From Deltaproteobacteria bacterium (GTDB lineage: Bacteria; Myxococcota_A; UBA9160; JAJDAL01): a stretch of 64,000 bases of DNA. A program made the translations under genes and the position numbers. Below are positions 39,080 to 47,356 of this stretch, piece after piece. The notes beneath the pieces were generated by a model. It saw only the letters and a list, made by a program, of their open reading frames with translations, had not been told where the DNA came from and searched no databases. Numbering within the stretch: position 1 is the first letter of the stretch; the number at the start of each line of letters is the position of its first letter. The stretch covers positions 104,047 through 168,046 of the forward strand of contig JAJDAL010000050.1 in NCBI GenBank assembly GCA_029261875.1, given 5' to 3'.

Positions 39080-40285
39080 TCAGCGTCCCTGTGCGATGTC
39101 GAGGCCCGCCACCGCTTGCCCCTGTTTGGTTCGCAGTGTCAATTCTCGAAAGCGGCCGAAGAAGTAGGCGGCATCGTGCGGCCCCGGCGAGGCTTCCGGG
39201 TGATACTGCACCGAGAACAGAGGCCGCGTGCGATGGGCCAACCCTTCGACCGTGTCGTCGTTCAAATTCACGTGGGTGATCTCGACGGGCTCGCCGGCCT
39301 CGCGCAACGAATCCGCGTCGACGGCGTAGCCGTGGTTTTCGGCGCAGATCGCCACCTTGCCGGTCGCAAGATCCTTGCCGGGTTGATTGCCGCCGTGATG
39401 ACCGAATTTGAGCTTTCGCGTCTGGCCGCCCAGGGCCAATCCGAGAATTTGGTGTCCGAGACAGATTCCGAACATGGGTTTGTGTTCGGCCAGGATTCGG
39501 ACATTCTCGCGTACCCCTTCGACGGCGGCCGGGTCCCCGGGTCCATTCGAAAGGAAGATGGCGTCGGGCTCGAGTGCCAGGGCGTCCTCGGCCGTGGTTG
39601 CCGCCGGCACCACCGTGATGTCGAAACCCTCTTCGACCAACATGCGGAGAATGTTGCGTTTGATTCCGAAGTCGTAAGCGACCAGGCGCAAGCGGGGATT
39701 CGGACGTTCGCGCCGCGGCAACTCGCCGGAAATTCCGGGCCAATGTCCCTCGGACCAGTCGTACGCGGCTTTGCAGGTCACTTCCGCAACCAGATCGCGG
39801 CCATCGAGTCCCGGCGCCTTGCGGGCTCGGGCCACGAGGGCATCCGCGTCCTGGGACGCGGGGTCCGTCGAGAGGACACCGCTCTGGGCTCCCCCATCGC
39901 GAATCCTTCGAACCAGCGCCCGCGTATCGATGCCCGCGATTCCGGGAACCCCCGCTTCGCGTAGGTAGCCATCGAGGGTTCCAGTAGCGCGCCAATTGCT
40001 CGGCGCTTCGAAGCGCTCCTTGACCACGAATCCCGAAAGGAACACGCGACTCGACTCACTGTCCTCTGGATTGACACCGACGTTCCCGATTTGGGTGTAC
40101 GTCATACACACGATTTGCCCCGCGTAGGAGGGGTCCGTCAGAATCTCCTGATAACCCGAAAGGCTCGTATTGAAACAGACCTCACCGCTCTCGAGGGTCT
40201 CCGCACCGAACGCATGGCCGCGATAGACCGTCCCGTCCGCAAGGGCGAGCAGCGCCGGCTTCTGGGGGGAGAAGGCGTGTTTCAT
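39080..40285 (-). CDS. carA: Carbamoyl-phosphate synthase small chain (glutaminase)
   Basis: 401 residues. The class I glutamine amidotransferase domain has the catalytic Cys in FGICLGHQILGLALGG and the His-Glu pair in YHPEASPGPHD. It supplies ammonia to CarB. ATG at 40285 overlaps the pyrC stop by four bases (ATGA). The order pyrR-pyrB-pyrC-carA-carB puts the shared carbamoyl-phosphate step in the pyrimidine operon. Confidence 0.95.
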   Translation of the reverse strand: MKHAFSPQKPALLALADGTVYRGHAFGAETLESGEVCFNTSLSGYQEILTDPSYAGQIVCMTYTQIGNVGVNPEDSESSRVFLSGFVVKERFEAPSNWRATGTLDGYLREAGVPGIAGIDTRALVRRIRDGGAQSGVLSTDPASQDADALVARARKAPGLDGRDLVAEVTCKAAYDWSEGHWPGISGELPRRERPNPRLRLVAYDFGIKRNILRMLVEEGFDITVVPAATTAEDALALEPDAIFLSNGPGDPAAVEGVRENVRILAEHKPMFGICLGHQILGLALGGQTRKLKFGHHGGNQPGKDLATGKVAICAENHGYAVDADSLREAGEPVEITHVNLNDDTVEGLAHRTRPLFSVQYHPEASPGPHDAAYFFGRFRELTLRTKQGQAVAGLDIAQGR

Positions 40286-41577
40286 GGCGTGAGAATTCCT
40301 CGCTCGACGTCGTAGACCGGCTCCCCGCCGACCAACACCGAAACCACTCTTCCCTGCATGGGCTTTCCGGTCCACGGCGAATTGCGACTCTTCGAATATC
40401 CCTTGGCGGGGTCGTACACCCAAGACTTCTCGGGGTCGATCAACGTAATGTCCGCCGGCACGCCTGGGGTCAGCGTCCCGTATTCCAGATGGAGAATGCG
40501 CGCCGGGTTGATGGTCATCCTTCGAATCAATTCGAGGGGCGACAGAATTCCCTCGCGCACGAGATCCAGAACCACCGGAATCGCGGTTTCGAACCCGATG
40601 ATACCCGGCGGTGCCTTGGTGAATTCGACGTCCTTCTCCTGCACGGCGTGGGGGGCGTGATCCGTTGCGACCGCGTCCAGCGTCCCGTCCGCCAGCCCGC
40701 GGCGACAGGCATCGCGATCCTCCGCCGACCGCAGCGGCGGAGCCATCTTCGCATTGGTATCGAAGTTGAGCGTCGCCTCATCGGTCAACGCCAGGTGATG
40801 GGGCGTGACTTCGGCGGTCACAAAGATTCCGCGATCGCGCGCGGCACGAATCAAGTCGACGGCGCCCGCCGTCGACACGTGGGCTACGTGGAGATGGCAG
40901 CCCGTCAGCTCCGCCAGGTGAAGATCTCGGGCGACTTGGATCACTTCCGCCGTCGCCGGATTCCCGGGCAACCCGAGACGCGTCGAAACCAACCCCTCGT
41001 TCACCACCCCTTCGCCAACGAGGGTGCAATCCTCGGCATGGACGATGACCGGGCGCCCCACGCCGTGGGCGTAATCGAGAACCCGCCGCATGACCCCCGC
41101 ATCCATGATGGTTTTTCCATCGTCACTGAATGCGACCGCCCCCGCTGCGACGAGCGCGTGCATCTCGGTCATGAGCTCGCCCTTCAACCCCTGGGTTGCT
41201 GCGGCAATGGGGAACACACGCGCGGGAGAATCGTGGAGTGCGCGATCCAGGATGTAGTCCGTCACCGAGGGGTCGTCGTTGACCGGGTGCGTGTTCGCCA
41301 TACAGGCCACGGTGGTGAATCCGCCGGCCACCGCCGAACGACCACCGGATGCGATGTCCTCTTTGTATTCCTGCCCCGGTTCCCGCAGGTGGGTATGCAG
41401 ATCGATCAGACCGGGCGTCACCCAACACCCGCCGGCATCGATGACTTCGCAGCCCTCGGCCGCGATTTCCCGATCGACGGCGGCGATCTTTCCGCCTTCG
41501 ACCAACACGTCACAGACTTCGTCCCGCCCCGATTGGGGGTCGAGGACGCGTCCGCCCTGAATCAATACACGCTTCAT
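40282..41577 (-). CDS. pyrC: Dihydroorotase (class I)
   Basis: 431 residues, an amidohydrolase-fold zinc enzyme that closes the dihydroorotate ring. Metal ligands are visible in DLHTHLREPGQEYKED and in CHLHVAHVSTAG; GFTTVACMANTHPV and DAVATDHAPHAVQEK are the class I signatures. ATG at 41577 overlaps the pyrB stop by four bases. Confidence 0.94.
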   Translation of the reverse strand: MKRVLIQGGRVLDPQSGRDEVCDVLVEGGKIAAVDREIAAEGCEVIDAGGCWVTPGLIDLHTHLREPGQEYKEDIASGGRSAVAGGFTTVACMANTHPVNDDPSVTDYILDRALHDSPARVFPIAAATQGLKGELMTEMHALVAAGAVAFSDDGKTIMDAGVMRRVLDYAHGVGRPVIVHAEDCTLVGEGVVNEGLVSTRLGLPGNPATAEVIQVARDLHLAELTGCHLHVAHVSTAGAVDLIRAARDRGIFVTAEVTPHHLALTDEATLNFDTNAKMAPPLRSAEDRDACRRGLADGTLDAVATDHAPHAVQEKDVEFTKAPPGIIGFETAIPVVLDLVREGILSPLELIRRMTINPARILHLEYGTLTPGVPADITLIDPEKSWVYDPAKGYSKSRNSPWTGKPMQGRVVSVLVGGEPVYDVERGILTP

Positions 41578-42515
41578 TGCTTGGGCTCCGCAATCGGCGC
41601 CGGTGCCCGGCCCGCGATCAAGTACAGAACGGCCATTCGGAGTGCGACTCCGTTTCGAACTTGTTCGAGTATCACGCTCGGCCGGTGGTCGGCTAGATCG
41701 GGAGCGAGCTCGACGCCTCGGTTGACCGGCCCGGGATGCATCACGATGACGTCATCCTTGGCATAGCGGAGCTTCTCGCGGTCGAGACCGAAGGTGGCCG
41801 CGTACTCCCGAACACTCGGGAACAGCGCACCGCTCAGTCGTTCGAGTTGGATGCGCAATACCATCACCACATCCACGCCGTCGACCGCCTCGCGCAGGGA
41901 AGTGCAGGGCTTTACGCCGAGCGATTCCACGCCCACCGGCAACATGGTGGGCGGCGCCGCAACCCGGACCTCCGCACCCATTTTCGTAAAGGCGTGGATG
42001 TTCGACCGGGCTACCCGGGAATTCAGGATGTCTCCCACGATGGCGACCGACAACCCTTCCAGGTGCCCTTTCTCCTGATAGACCGTGAACAGGTCGAGCA
42101 GCGCTTGCGTCGGGTGTTCGTGTGCGCCGTCCCCGGCGTTGATGACCGGCGCGTCCAGGGCGTCGGCGATGCGCCGAGGCACCCCCGCCACTCCGTGGCG
42201 AACCACGACCACATCCGGCGCCATGGCTTCCAGGGTCAACGCCGTGTCGAGAATGCTCTCGTCTTTGCTCAGACTGGAACCGGAGGAAGAGAAGTTGACC
42301 ACGTCCGCCGACAATCGCTTGCCCGCAATCTCGAAGCTGGTGCGGGTTCGCGTCGAGGATTCGAAGAACAAGTTGATGATGGTGCGCCCGCGTAGGGTCG
42401 GCACCTTCTTGATATCGCGCCGCCCCACCTCCTGCATGTGTTCGGCGGTCTCGAGAATCTTCCAGAGATCCTCGGCCGTAAGATCGCTGATGGCGAGTAG
42501 GTCGCGACCAATCAT
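41574..42515 (-). CDS. pyrB: Aspartate carbamoyltransferase catalytic chain
   Basis: 313 residues. It transfers the carbamoyl group to aspartate, the first committed pyrimidine step. The carbamoyl-phosphate motif FFESSTRTRTSFEIAGKRL is intact, GDGAHEHPTQALLD binds substrate, and VMHPGPVNRGVEL is typical of the catalytic chain. There is no pyrI nearby; control here is by PyrR. The start overlaps the pyrR stop by four bases. Confidence 0.95.
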   Translation of the reverse strand: MIGRDLLAISDLTAEDLWKILETAEHMQEVGRRDIKKVPTLRGRTIINLFFESSTRTRTSFEIAGKRLSADVVNFSSSGSSLSKDESILDTALTLEAMAPDVVVVRHGVAGVPRRIADALDAPVINAGDGAHEHPTQALLDLFTVYQEKGHLEGLSVAIVGDILNSRVARSNIHAFTKMGAEVRVAAPPTMLPVGVESLGVKPCTSLREAVDGVDVVMVLRIQLERLSGALFPSVREYAATFGLDREKLRYAKDDVIVMHPGPVNRGVELAPDLADHRPSVILEQVRNGVALRMAVLYLIAGRAPAPIAEPKQ

Positions 42516-43126
42516 GAAGCGGCGTCCTCCACTTCGGCGTGAACCACGACTTCCAGGGGATCGTCATCGCTTCCGTCGTACCCGCGAAGCTCGACGGTTT
42601 CCTGGGGGTGAGTGGGAATGTTCTTGCCCACATAGTCGATCTTGATGGGCAGCTCGCGGTGACCGCGATCGATGAGGGCAACCACCTGAACGCGGCTCGG
42701 GCGCCCGAAATCCATCAGGGCGTCCATGGCCGCGCGGATCGTGCGACCGGTCTTGGCCACGTCGTCCACGAGAATCACGATGCGACCGTCCACCATCGAA
42801 GGCATCTCGGTGCGCCGCAACGCCGGGCGCTCGCCGCTCGCCACGAGATCGTCGCGATACAGGGTCGTGTCGAGGACGCCGACCAGGACGTCTTGCTCGG
42901 CGATCTTTTCCAGACTCGCGGCGAGCCGGCGCGCGAGCGGAACACCGCCGTTGGGAATGGCGACGAGGTAGAGGTTCGAGAGGTCTTCGTTTCGCTCGAC
43001 GACTTCGTGGGCGATTCGCGCGAGTGCGCGCTGAATGCCGCGATTGTCGAGGACCACGCGATCGCCGGGGCGCGTTTCGATTCGCGCCGGCGTTTCTTCG
43101 GTACGCACGGTGGGTTCGTTGGGCAA
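42512..43126 (-). CDS. pyrR: Pyrimidine operon regulator / uracil phosphoribosyltransferase PyrR
   Basis: 204 residues, about 20 longer at the N-terminus than the common form. PyrR binds pyr mRNA when UMP is high and often also makes UMP from uracil. The PRPP loop reads ILVDDVAKTGRTIR (usually VDDVLxTGRT), so the flexible pair is AK. TTG at 43126 is chosen since it lies 10-15 bases after the binding hairpin and an AAAGG site; GTG at 43108 is an alternative. It is the first gene of the pyr operon. Confidence 0.9.
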   Translation of the reverse strand: MPNEPTVRTEETPARIETRPGDRVVLDNRGIQRALARIAHEVVERNEDLSNLYLVAIPNGGVPLARRLAASLEKIAEQDVLVGVLDTTLYRDDLVASGERPALRRTEMPSMVDGRIVILVDDVAKTGRTIRAAMDALMDFGRPSRVQVVALIDRGHRELPIKIDYVGKNIPTHPQETVELRGYDGSDDDPLEVVVHAEVEDAAS

Positions 43127-43140
43127 GTCTTCGCGCCTTT

Positions 43141-43156
43141 GTCCGCCTCGCAGGAC
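43141..43156 (-). promoter_or_regulatory. PyrR-binding RNA hairpin in the pyrR leader
   Basis: The transcript reads GTCCTGCGAGGCGGAC: GTCC/GGAC form the stem, and TCCTGCGAGGC fits the PyrR-binding loop consensus (UCCNGNGAGGY) at every fixed base. It ends 14 bases before the pyrR start, overlapping the approach to the ribosome site, so control of translation seems likelier than of transcription; no terminator follows. Confidence 0.75.
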
Positions 43157-43213
43157 GAACTTAAAAGGTCTCGGGCCGGCTTCATTTTAGCCAGGCCTGC
43201 TGGCAGCGGCAAA

Positions 43214-44008
43214 TCAGGGAATCGGGTCCCCGATCCGGTCCCAGCGCTTCTCCGTGCTCCACCAGGTCAGCGGATTCAGGAGCGGTAGCCAACCAGCGTT
43301 GTATTGCCACGACCAATAGAGGATCCAGGCGGGCCCCTTGAATTCGTTCAGGTGAATCGTGGAATAACGCGGGTTTCGACGCCCCCACTCGCGGCTGTCG
43401 TTGGAATGGTCGCGGTTGTCTCCCATCATGAAGTAGCGGCCCTCTTCCACCTCGAAGCGGGCCCACTGGTGTCGATCATAACGGGGGTTGTCGAGAATTC
43501 CGTGGCGGCGCTGGCCCGTGGTCTCTTCCAGCTGGATCAATTCCCGACCCGCCTCATCGGTGAACGTCAGCCCCGGGTCATCCACGGGCAGCGGCGATCC
43601 GTTGAGCCAAATCTCCTCGTTCCGAATCTCGATCACGTCGCCTGGAATTCCCACGATGCGTTTCACGAACTCCTCGGTCGGAATATCCGGGCAGCGGTCC
43701 ACGGGACAGATGAGATCCGCGCGTTTTCCCACGGTGAACACCACCACATCTCCGCGCTCGGGTTCCCGGATCGCCGGCAGTCGAATCGTCGTCAGCGGAA
43801 TCTTGGCCCCGTAGGTGAACTTGTTGACGAACAGGTGGTCTCCAATCAACAACGTGGGCAACATCGACCCCGACGGGATGCGGAACGGTTCGATCACGAA
43901 GGAACGAATCGCCAGCGCGATCAAGACCGCGATCACCAGGGTGTTGACCTGTTCCCAGAAAGCCCGCATGGGGCTTTGGGCCGGCGGCGGAACGTCTTTC
44001 TCGCTCAT
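43214..44008 (-). CDS. lepB: Signal peptidase I
   Basis: 264 residues. One membrane helix near residues 20-38, then FRIPSGSMLPTLLIGD, which carries the nucleophile Ser, and the Lys-bearing boxes RGDVVVF and KRIVGIPGD, then GDNRDHSNDSREWG. It removes signal peptides at the periplasmic face. An inserted Cys-containing loop (ICPVDRCPDIP) is of the kind seen in Gram-negative enzymes. ATG at 44008 overlaps the lepA stop by four bases. Confidence 0.93.
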   Translation of the reverse strand: MSEKDVPPPAQSPMRAFWEQVNTLVIAVLIALAIRSFVIEPFRIPSGSMLPTLLIGDHLFVNKFTYGAKIPLTTIRLPAIREPERGDVVVFTVGKRADLICPVDRCPDIPTEEFVKRIVGIPGDVIEIRNEEIWLNGSPLPVDDPGLTFTDEAGRELIQLEETTGQRRHGILDNPRYDRHQWARFEVEEGRYFMMGDNRDHSNDSREWGRRNPRYSTIHLNEFKGPAWILYWSWQYNAGWLPLLNPLTWWSTEKRWDRIGDPIP

Positions 44009-45807
44009 TCGTCCCCTACCTTCAAGACTGCAAGGAACGCTTGTTGGGGAATCTCGACGGATCCGACGCGCTTCATTCGCCGCTTTCCTTCCTTTTGTTT
44101 TTCGAGGAGCTTGCGTTTTCGGGTGATGTCGCCGCCATAGCACTTGGCCGTCACATTCTTGCGCAATGCCCGGACATTGGTCCGCGCGATCACGCGGGCC
44201 CCGATGGCGGCCTGGATCGCGACTTCGTACATCTGGCGCGGAATGAATTCCTTGAGCTTGCGTGTGAGATCCGATCCGCGCGCTTGTGCCTTTTCGCGGC
44301 TGACGATCAAAGACAGCGCGTCGACGGGCTCTCCATTCACGAAAATGTCGAGCTTGACCAGGTCCGCCGGCCGGTACCCAACGAGTTCGTAGTCGAGGGA
44401 ACCGTAGCCCCGGGACACGGATTTCAGACGATCGTGAAAATCGAGCACCACTTCGTTCAGCGGTAGTTCATATCGAACCTGGACGCGTGTTCCGTGGACG
44501 GAAAGATCTTTCTGAATTCCCCGGCGCTCCTGACACAACCCCAATACACCCCCAAGATAGTCCGAGGGAACGTGAATCGTCGCCAGAATGACGGGTTCTT
44601 CGACCTGGTCGATCAACGACACATCGGGTAGCGCCGCGGGACTCTCGATCTCGATGACCGCGCCATCGTTCAGCACGACGCGGTAGCGAACCGTCGGGCT
44701 CGTGGTAATGAGGTCGAGATTGTATTCGCGCTCCAAGCGCTCCTGAATGATCTCCCCGTGGAGGAATCCGAGGAAGCCACAACGAAAACCAAAGCCCAGC
44801 GCCGCGCTGGTTTCCGGCTCGTAGGTGAAGGAGCAATCGTTCAACCGAAGTTTTTCGAGCGCGGCTTTGAGGGGACCGTAGTCTTCGGCATCCACCGGAT
44901 ACAACCCGCTGAAGACCATGGGTTTTACTTCGCGGAAGCCCAGGAGGGGTGTTTCCGCGGGCCGGGAGAGTTCCGTCACGGTGTCACCGATGCGAACCTC
45001 GTCCAAGGACTTGATCCCGGCGATCACGATTCCGACCTCGCCCGCGGCCAGAGACTGAACCTTGCGCGGATGGGGATCGATCACATCCAATTCCGTGATG
45101 TCGTGTTCGCTGCGTTCCGCCATCATCTGGATCCGCATCCCCTTCTCGAGCACACCGTCGACGACGCGGACCAAGATCGCGGCTCCGACGTAGGGATCGA
45201 ACCAGGAATCGAAGATGAGCGCACGGGCCGGCGCCGTACGGTCCGCTTTGGGCGGCGGAATCCGCTCGACGATGGCCTCGAGCAGCGCGGGCACACCCTT
45301 CCCTTCCTTGGCGGAGACTTCCAGAATCCCATCGGCGGGGATTCCGATGATTTCTTCGATCTCTTGCGCCACGCGTTCGGGATCGGCCGCGGGCAGATCG
45401 ATCTTGTTGATGACCGGAATGATCTCCAGATCGGCCTCGATGGCGAGGTAGGCATTGGCGAGCGTCTGCGCTTCGATCCCCTGGGACGCATCCACGACCA
45501 ACAAGGCGCCCTCGCAGGCGTGCAGCGCCCGAGACACCTCGTAGGAAAAATCGACGTGGCCCGGAGTGTCGATCAAATTGATCGTGTAGGTGATGCCGTC
45601 CGATGCGGGGTAATTCATCCGCACGGTTTGCGCTTTGATCGTGATTCCGCGTTCGCGCTCGAGGTCCATCTTGTCGAGAAATTGAGCGCGCGTCTCACGA
45701 CTCGTGAGCGAATTGGTAGCCTCGAGCAAGCGGTCCGCCAGGGTGCTCTTGCCGTGATCGATGTGCGCGATAATGCAGAAATTGCGAATCCGCTCGGGGT
45801 CGGTCAC
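44005..45807 (-). CDS. lepA: Elongation factor 4 (LepA)
   Basis: 600 residues, the standard length. A translational GTPase that binds ribosomes in abnormal states. AHIDHGKSTLADRLLE (G1), DTPGHVDFSYEV (G3) and NKIDLP (G4) form the GTPase domain; domains II, III, V and the LepA-specific C-terminal domain (KCYGGDITRKRKLLEKQKEG) follow. GTG at 45807 overlaps the stop of the upstream epimerase-like gene. The lepA-lepB pair is common in proteobacteria. Confidence 0.95.
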   Translation of the reverse strand: MTDPERIRNFCIIAHIDHGKSTLADRLLEATNSLTSRETRAQFLDKMDLERERGITIKAQTVRMNYPASDGITYTINLIDTPGHVDFSYEVSRALHACEGALLVVDASQGIEAQTLANAYLAIEADLEIIPVINKIDLPAADPERVAQEIEEIIGIPADGILEVSAKEGKGVPALLEAIVERIPPPKADRTAPARALIFDSWFDPYVGAAILVRVVDGVLEKGMRIQMMAERSEHDITELDVIDPHPRKVQSLAAGEVGIVIAGIKSLDEVRIGDTVTELSRPAETPLLGFREVKPMVFSGLYPVDAEDYGPLKAALEKLRLNDCSFTYEPETSAALGFGFRCGFLGFLHGEIIQERLEREYNLDLITTSPTVRYRVVLNDGAVIEIESPAALPDVSLIDQVEEPVILATIHVPSDYLGGVLGLCQERRGIQKDLSVHGTRVQVRYELPLNEVVLDFHDRLKSVSRGYGSLDYELVGYRPADLVKLDIFVNGEPVDALSLIVSREKAQARGSDLTRKLKEFIPRQMYEVAIQAAIGARVIARTNVRALRKNVTAKCYGGDITRKRKLLEKQKEGKRRMKRVGSVEIPQQAFLAVLKVGDE

Positions 45808-46781
45808 GCGTCGGACTGCGCCTCCTTCAAGACGGCCTCGCGAAAATACTCGTAGGTGCGCTGTAGCCCCTCTTCGATGGAGACTTCGGGGTGCCAGTCA
45901 TTCAGGTATTTTCGCGCCAGGGTGATGTCCGGGCGGCGCACCTTGGGATCATCCGGAGGCAAGGGCTCATTGATGATCTGACTCGTACTCTCCGAGATCC
46001 GCAAGATGTGTTGGGCCATTTCGAGCAACGTCATCTCTTCGGGATTCCCGATGTTGACCGGCCCGACGTAATCACAGCTCAGCAATCGCAAGATCCCCTC
46101 GACGAGATCGTCGATGAAGCAGAAGGAACGCGTCTGTTGACCGTCCCCGAAGACCGTGATGTCTTCTCCGCGGATCGCCTGCCGGAAAAAATTCGGAATG
46201 GCGCGACCGTCGTGCAGCTGCATGCGCGGACCGAAGGTGTTGAAGATGCGGACGATTCGAACATCCACACCGTGGTGGCGGTTGTACGCCATGGTCATGG
46301 CTTCGGCGAAACGTTTGGCTTCGTCATACACGCCGCGAATCCCGATGGGATTGACGTTGCCCCAATAGGTTTCCGGTTGCGGATTCACCTGCGGATCGCC
46401 GTAGCATTCCGACGTGCTGGCCAGCAGGAGGCGTGCGTTCTTCGCCTTCGCGAGACCCAACGCCTTGTGGGTTCCCAATGAACCGACTTTGAGAATCTGG
46501 ATCGGTAGGCGTTCGAAATCCGCCGGACTGGCCGGCGAAGCGAAGTGCAGAATGGCGTCCAGGGGACCCGCCACGTAGAGGAAATTCGTCACGTCATAGT
46601 GTTCGAATTCGAACCGCGGGTGGCCCAGCAACGGCTCGATGTTTTCGATCCGACCGGTCAGCAGATTGTCGAAGGCAATGACGTGGCTGCCCTCGTCCAA
46701 CAGGCGCCGGCACAAGTGGGAGCCAATGAAGCCCGCGCCCCCGGTGACGAGGACTCGGCCAAATCTAGGGGATCCACTCAT
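45804..46781 (-). CDS. UDP-glucuronate decarboxylase-like NAD-dependent sugar enzyme
   Basis: 325 residues of the extended short-chain dehydrogenase family. TGGAGFIGSHLCRRLL is the NAD-binding loop and GVYDEAKRFAEAMTMAY carries the Tyr-x3-Lys pair; the substrate loop (SPASPADFERLPIQI) matches UDP-xylose synthase (UXS), which turns UDP-glucuronate into UDP-xylose. A dTDP-glucose or UDP-glucose dehydratase is the alternative. ATG at 46781 overlaps the stop of the SPOR gene. Confidence 0.85.
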   Translation of the reverse strand: MSGSPRFGRVLVTGGAGFIGSHLCRRLLDEGSHVIAFDNLLTGRIENIEPLLGHPRFEFEHYDVTNFLYVAGPLDAILHFASPASPADFERLPIQILKVGSLGTHKALGLAKAKNARLLLASTSECYGDPQVNPQPETYWGNVNPIGIRGVYDEAKRFAEAMTMAYNRHHGVDVRIVRIFNTFGPRMQLHDGRAIPNFFRQAIRGEDITVFGDGQQTRSFCFIDDLVEGILRLLSCDYVGPVNIGNPEEMTLLEMAQHILRISESTSQIINEPLPPDDPKVRRPDITLARKYLNDWHPEVSIEEGLQRTYEYFREAVLKEAQSDA

Positions 46782-47356
46782 TGCGCTTCCTCGAGGTTCA
46801 TGACCCAGGTCGGTAACTGTTGCTCGCGCTTGAGACGCGCTGCCCAATCCCGCGCCTGCTCGTCGCTGTCAAAGGGCCCCACCCGCACGCGCCAGCGGGT
46901 CGACGAACCCGAGTCTCCGGCCGCGATGAAGACGCGATGCCCCTTGGCACGTAGGGTATCGGCCAAGCGGCGCGCTGCCTCCTGCTCGGCAAAGGAGCCG
47001 ACCTGGACCGCGAATCCCGAACTCGGCGTCCCGGCCCCAGGCGGCGCCGCGGCAACGGGCGGCATCGGGGCCTTCGGCGCAGGCTTTTGCACCCGCTCCA
47101 GACGCGGCTCCGGTGCGCCCAGAGGCGGCGGGTCGACTGCGGCGGGAATCTCTTCCGGGATCGGAGCGACACCGGGAGCCGGGACTTCGTCCATCAGGCC
47201 CGCACCAAAGGAAGCCACGAGCCGGGGCTCTTCCCACAGCGTTCCGGCCGCGACCCCCAAACCAAAGCCCCCGACGGCCCACACGAAGCCCCACAGCAGG
47301 GCTCGCCAGGGAAACCCGCCGCGCGTGCGCTGGCTCTTGCGATCCTCGGCGCTCAC
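46778..47356 (-). CDS. SPOR-domain protein
   Basis: 192 residues. A short cytoplasmic start, one membrane helix (about 19-40), a Pro/Ala-rich linker of about 60 residues, and a C-terminal SPOR domain (about 113-190, FAVQVGSFAEQEAARRLADT). SPOR domains bind denuded septal peptidoglycan, so a role at cell division is likely. GTG at 47356 overlaps the argS stop; the gene lies between argS and the sugar enzyme in an overlapping chain. Confidence 0.85.
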   Translation of the reverse strand: MSAEDRKSQRTRGGFPWRALLWGFVWAVGGFGLGVAAGTLWEEPRLVASFGAGLMDEVPAPGVAPIPEEIPAAVDPPPLGAPEPRLERVQKPAPKAPMPPVAAAPPGAGTPSSGFAVQVGSFAEQEAARRLADTLRAKGHRVFIAAGDSGSSTRWRVRVGPFDSDEQARDWAARLKREQQLPTWVMNLEEAQ

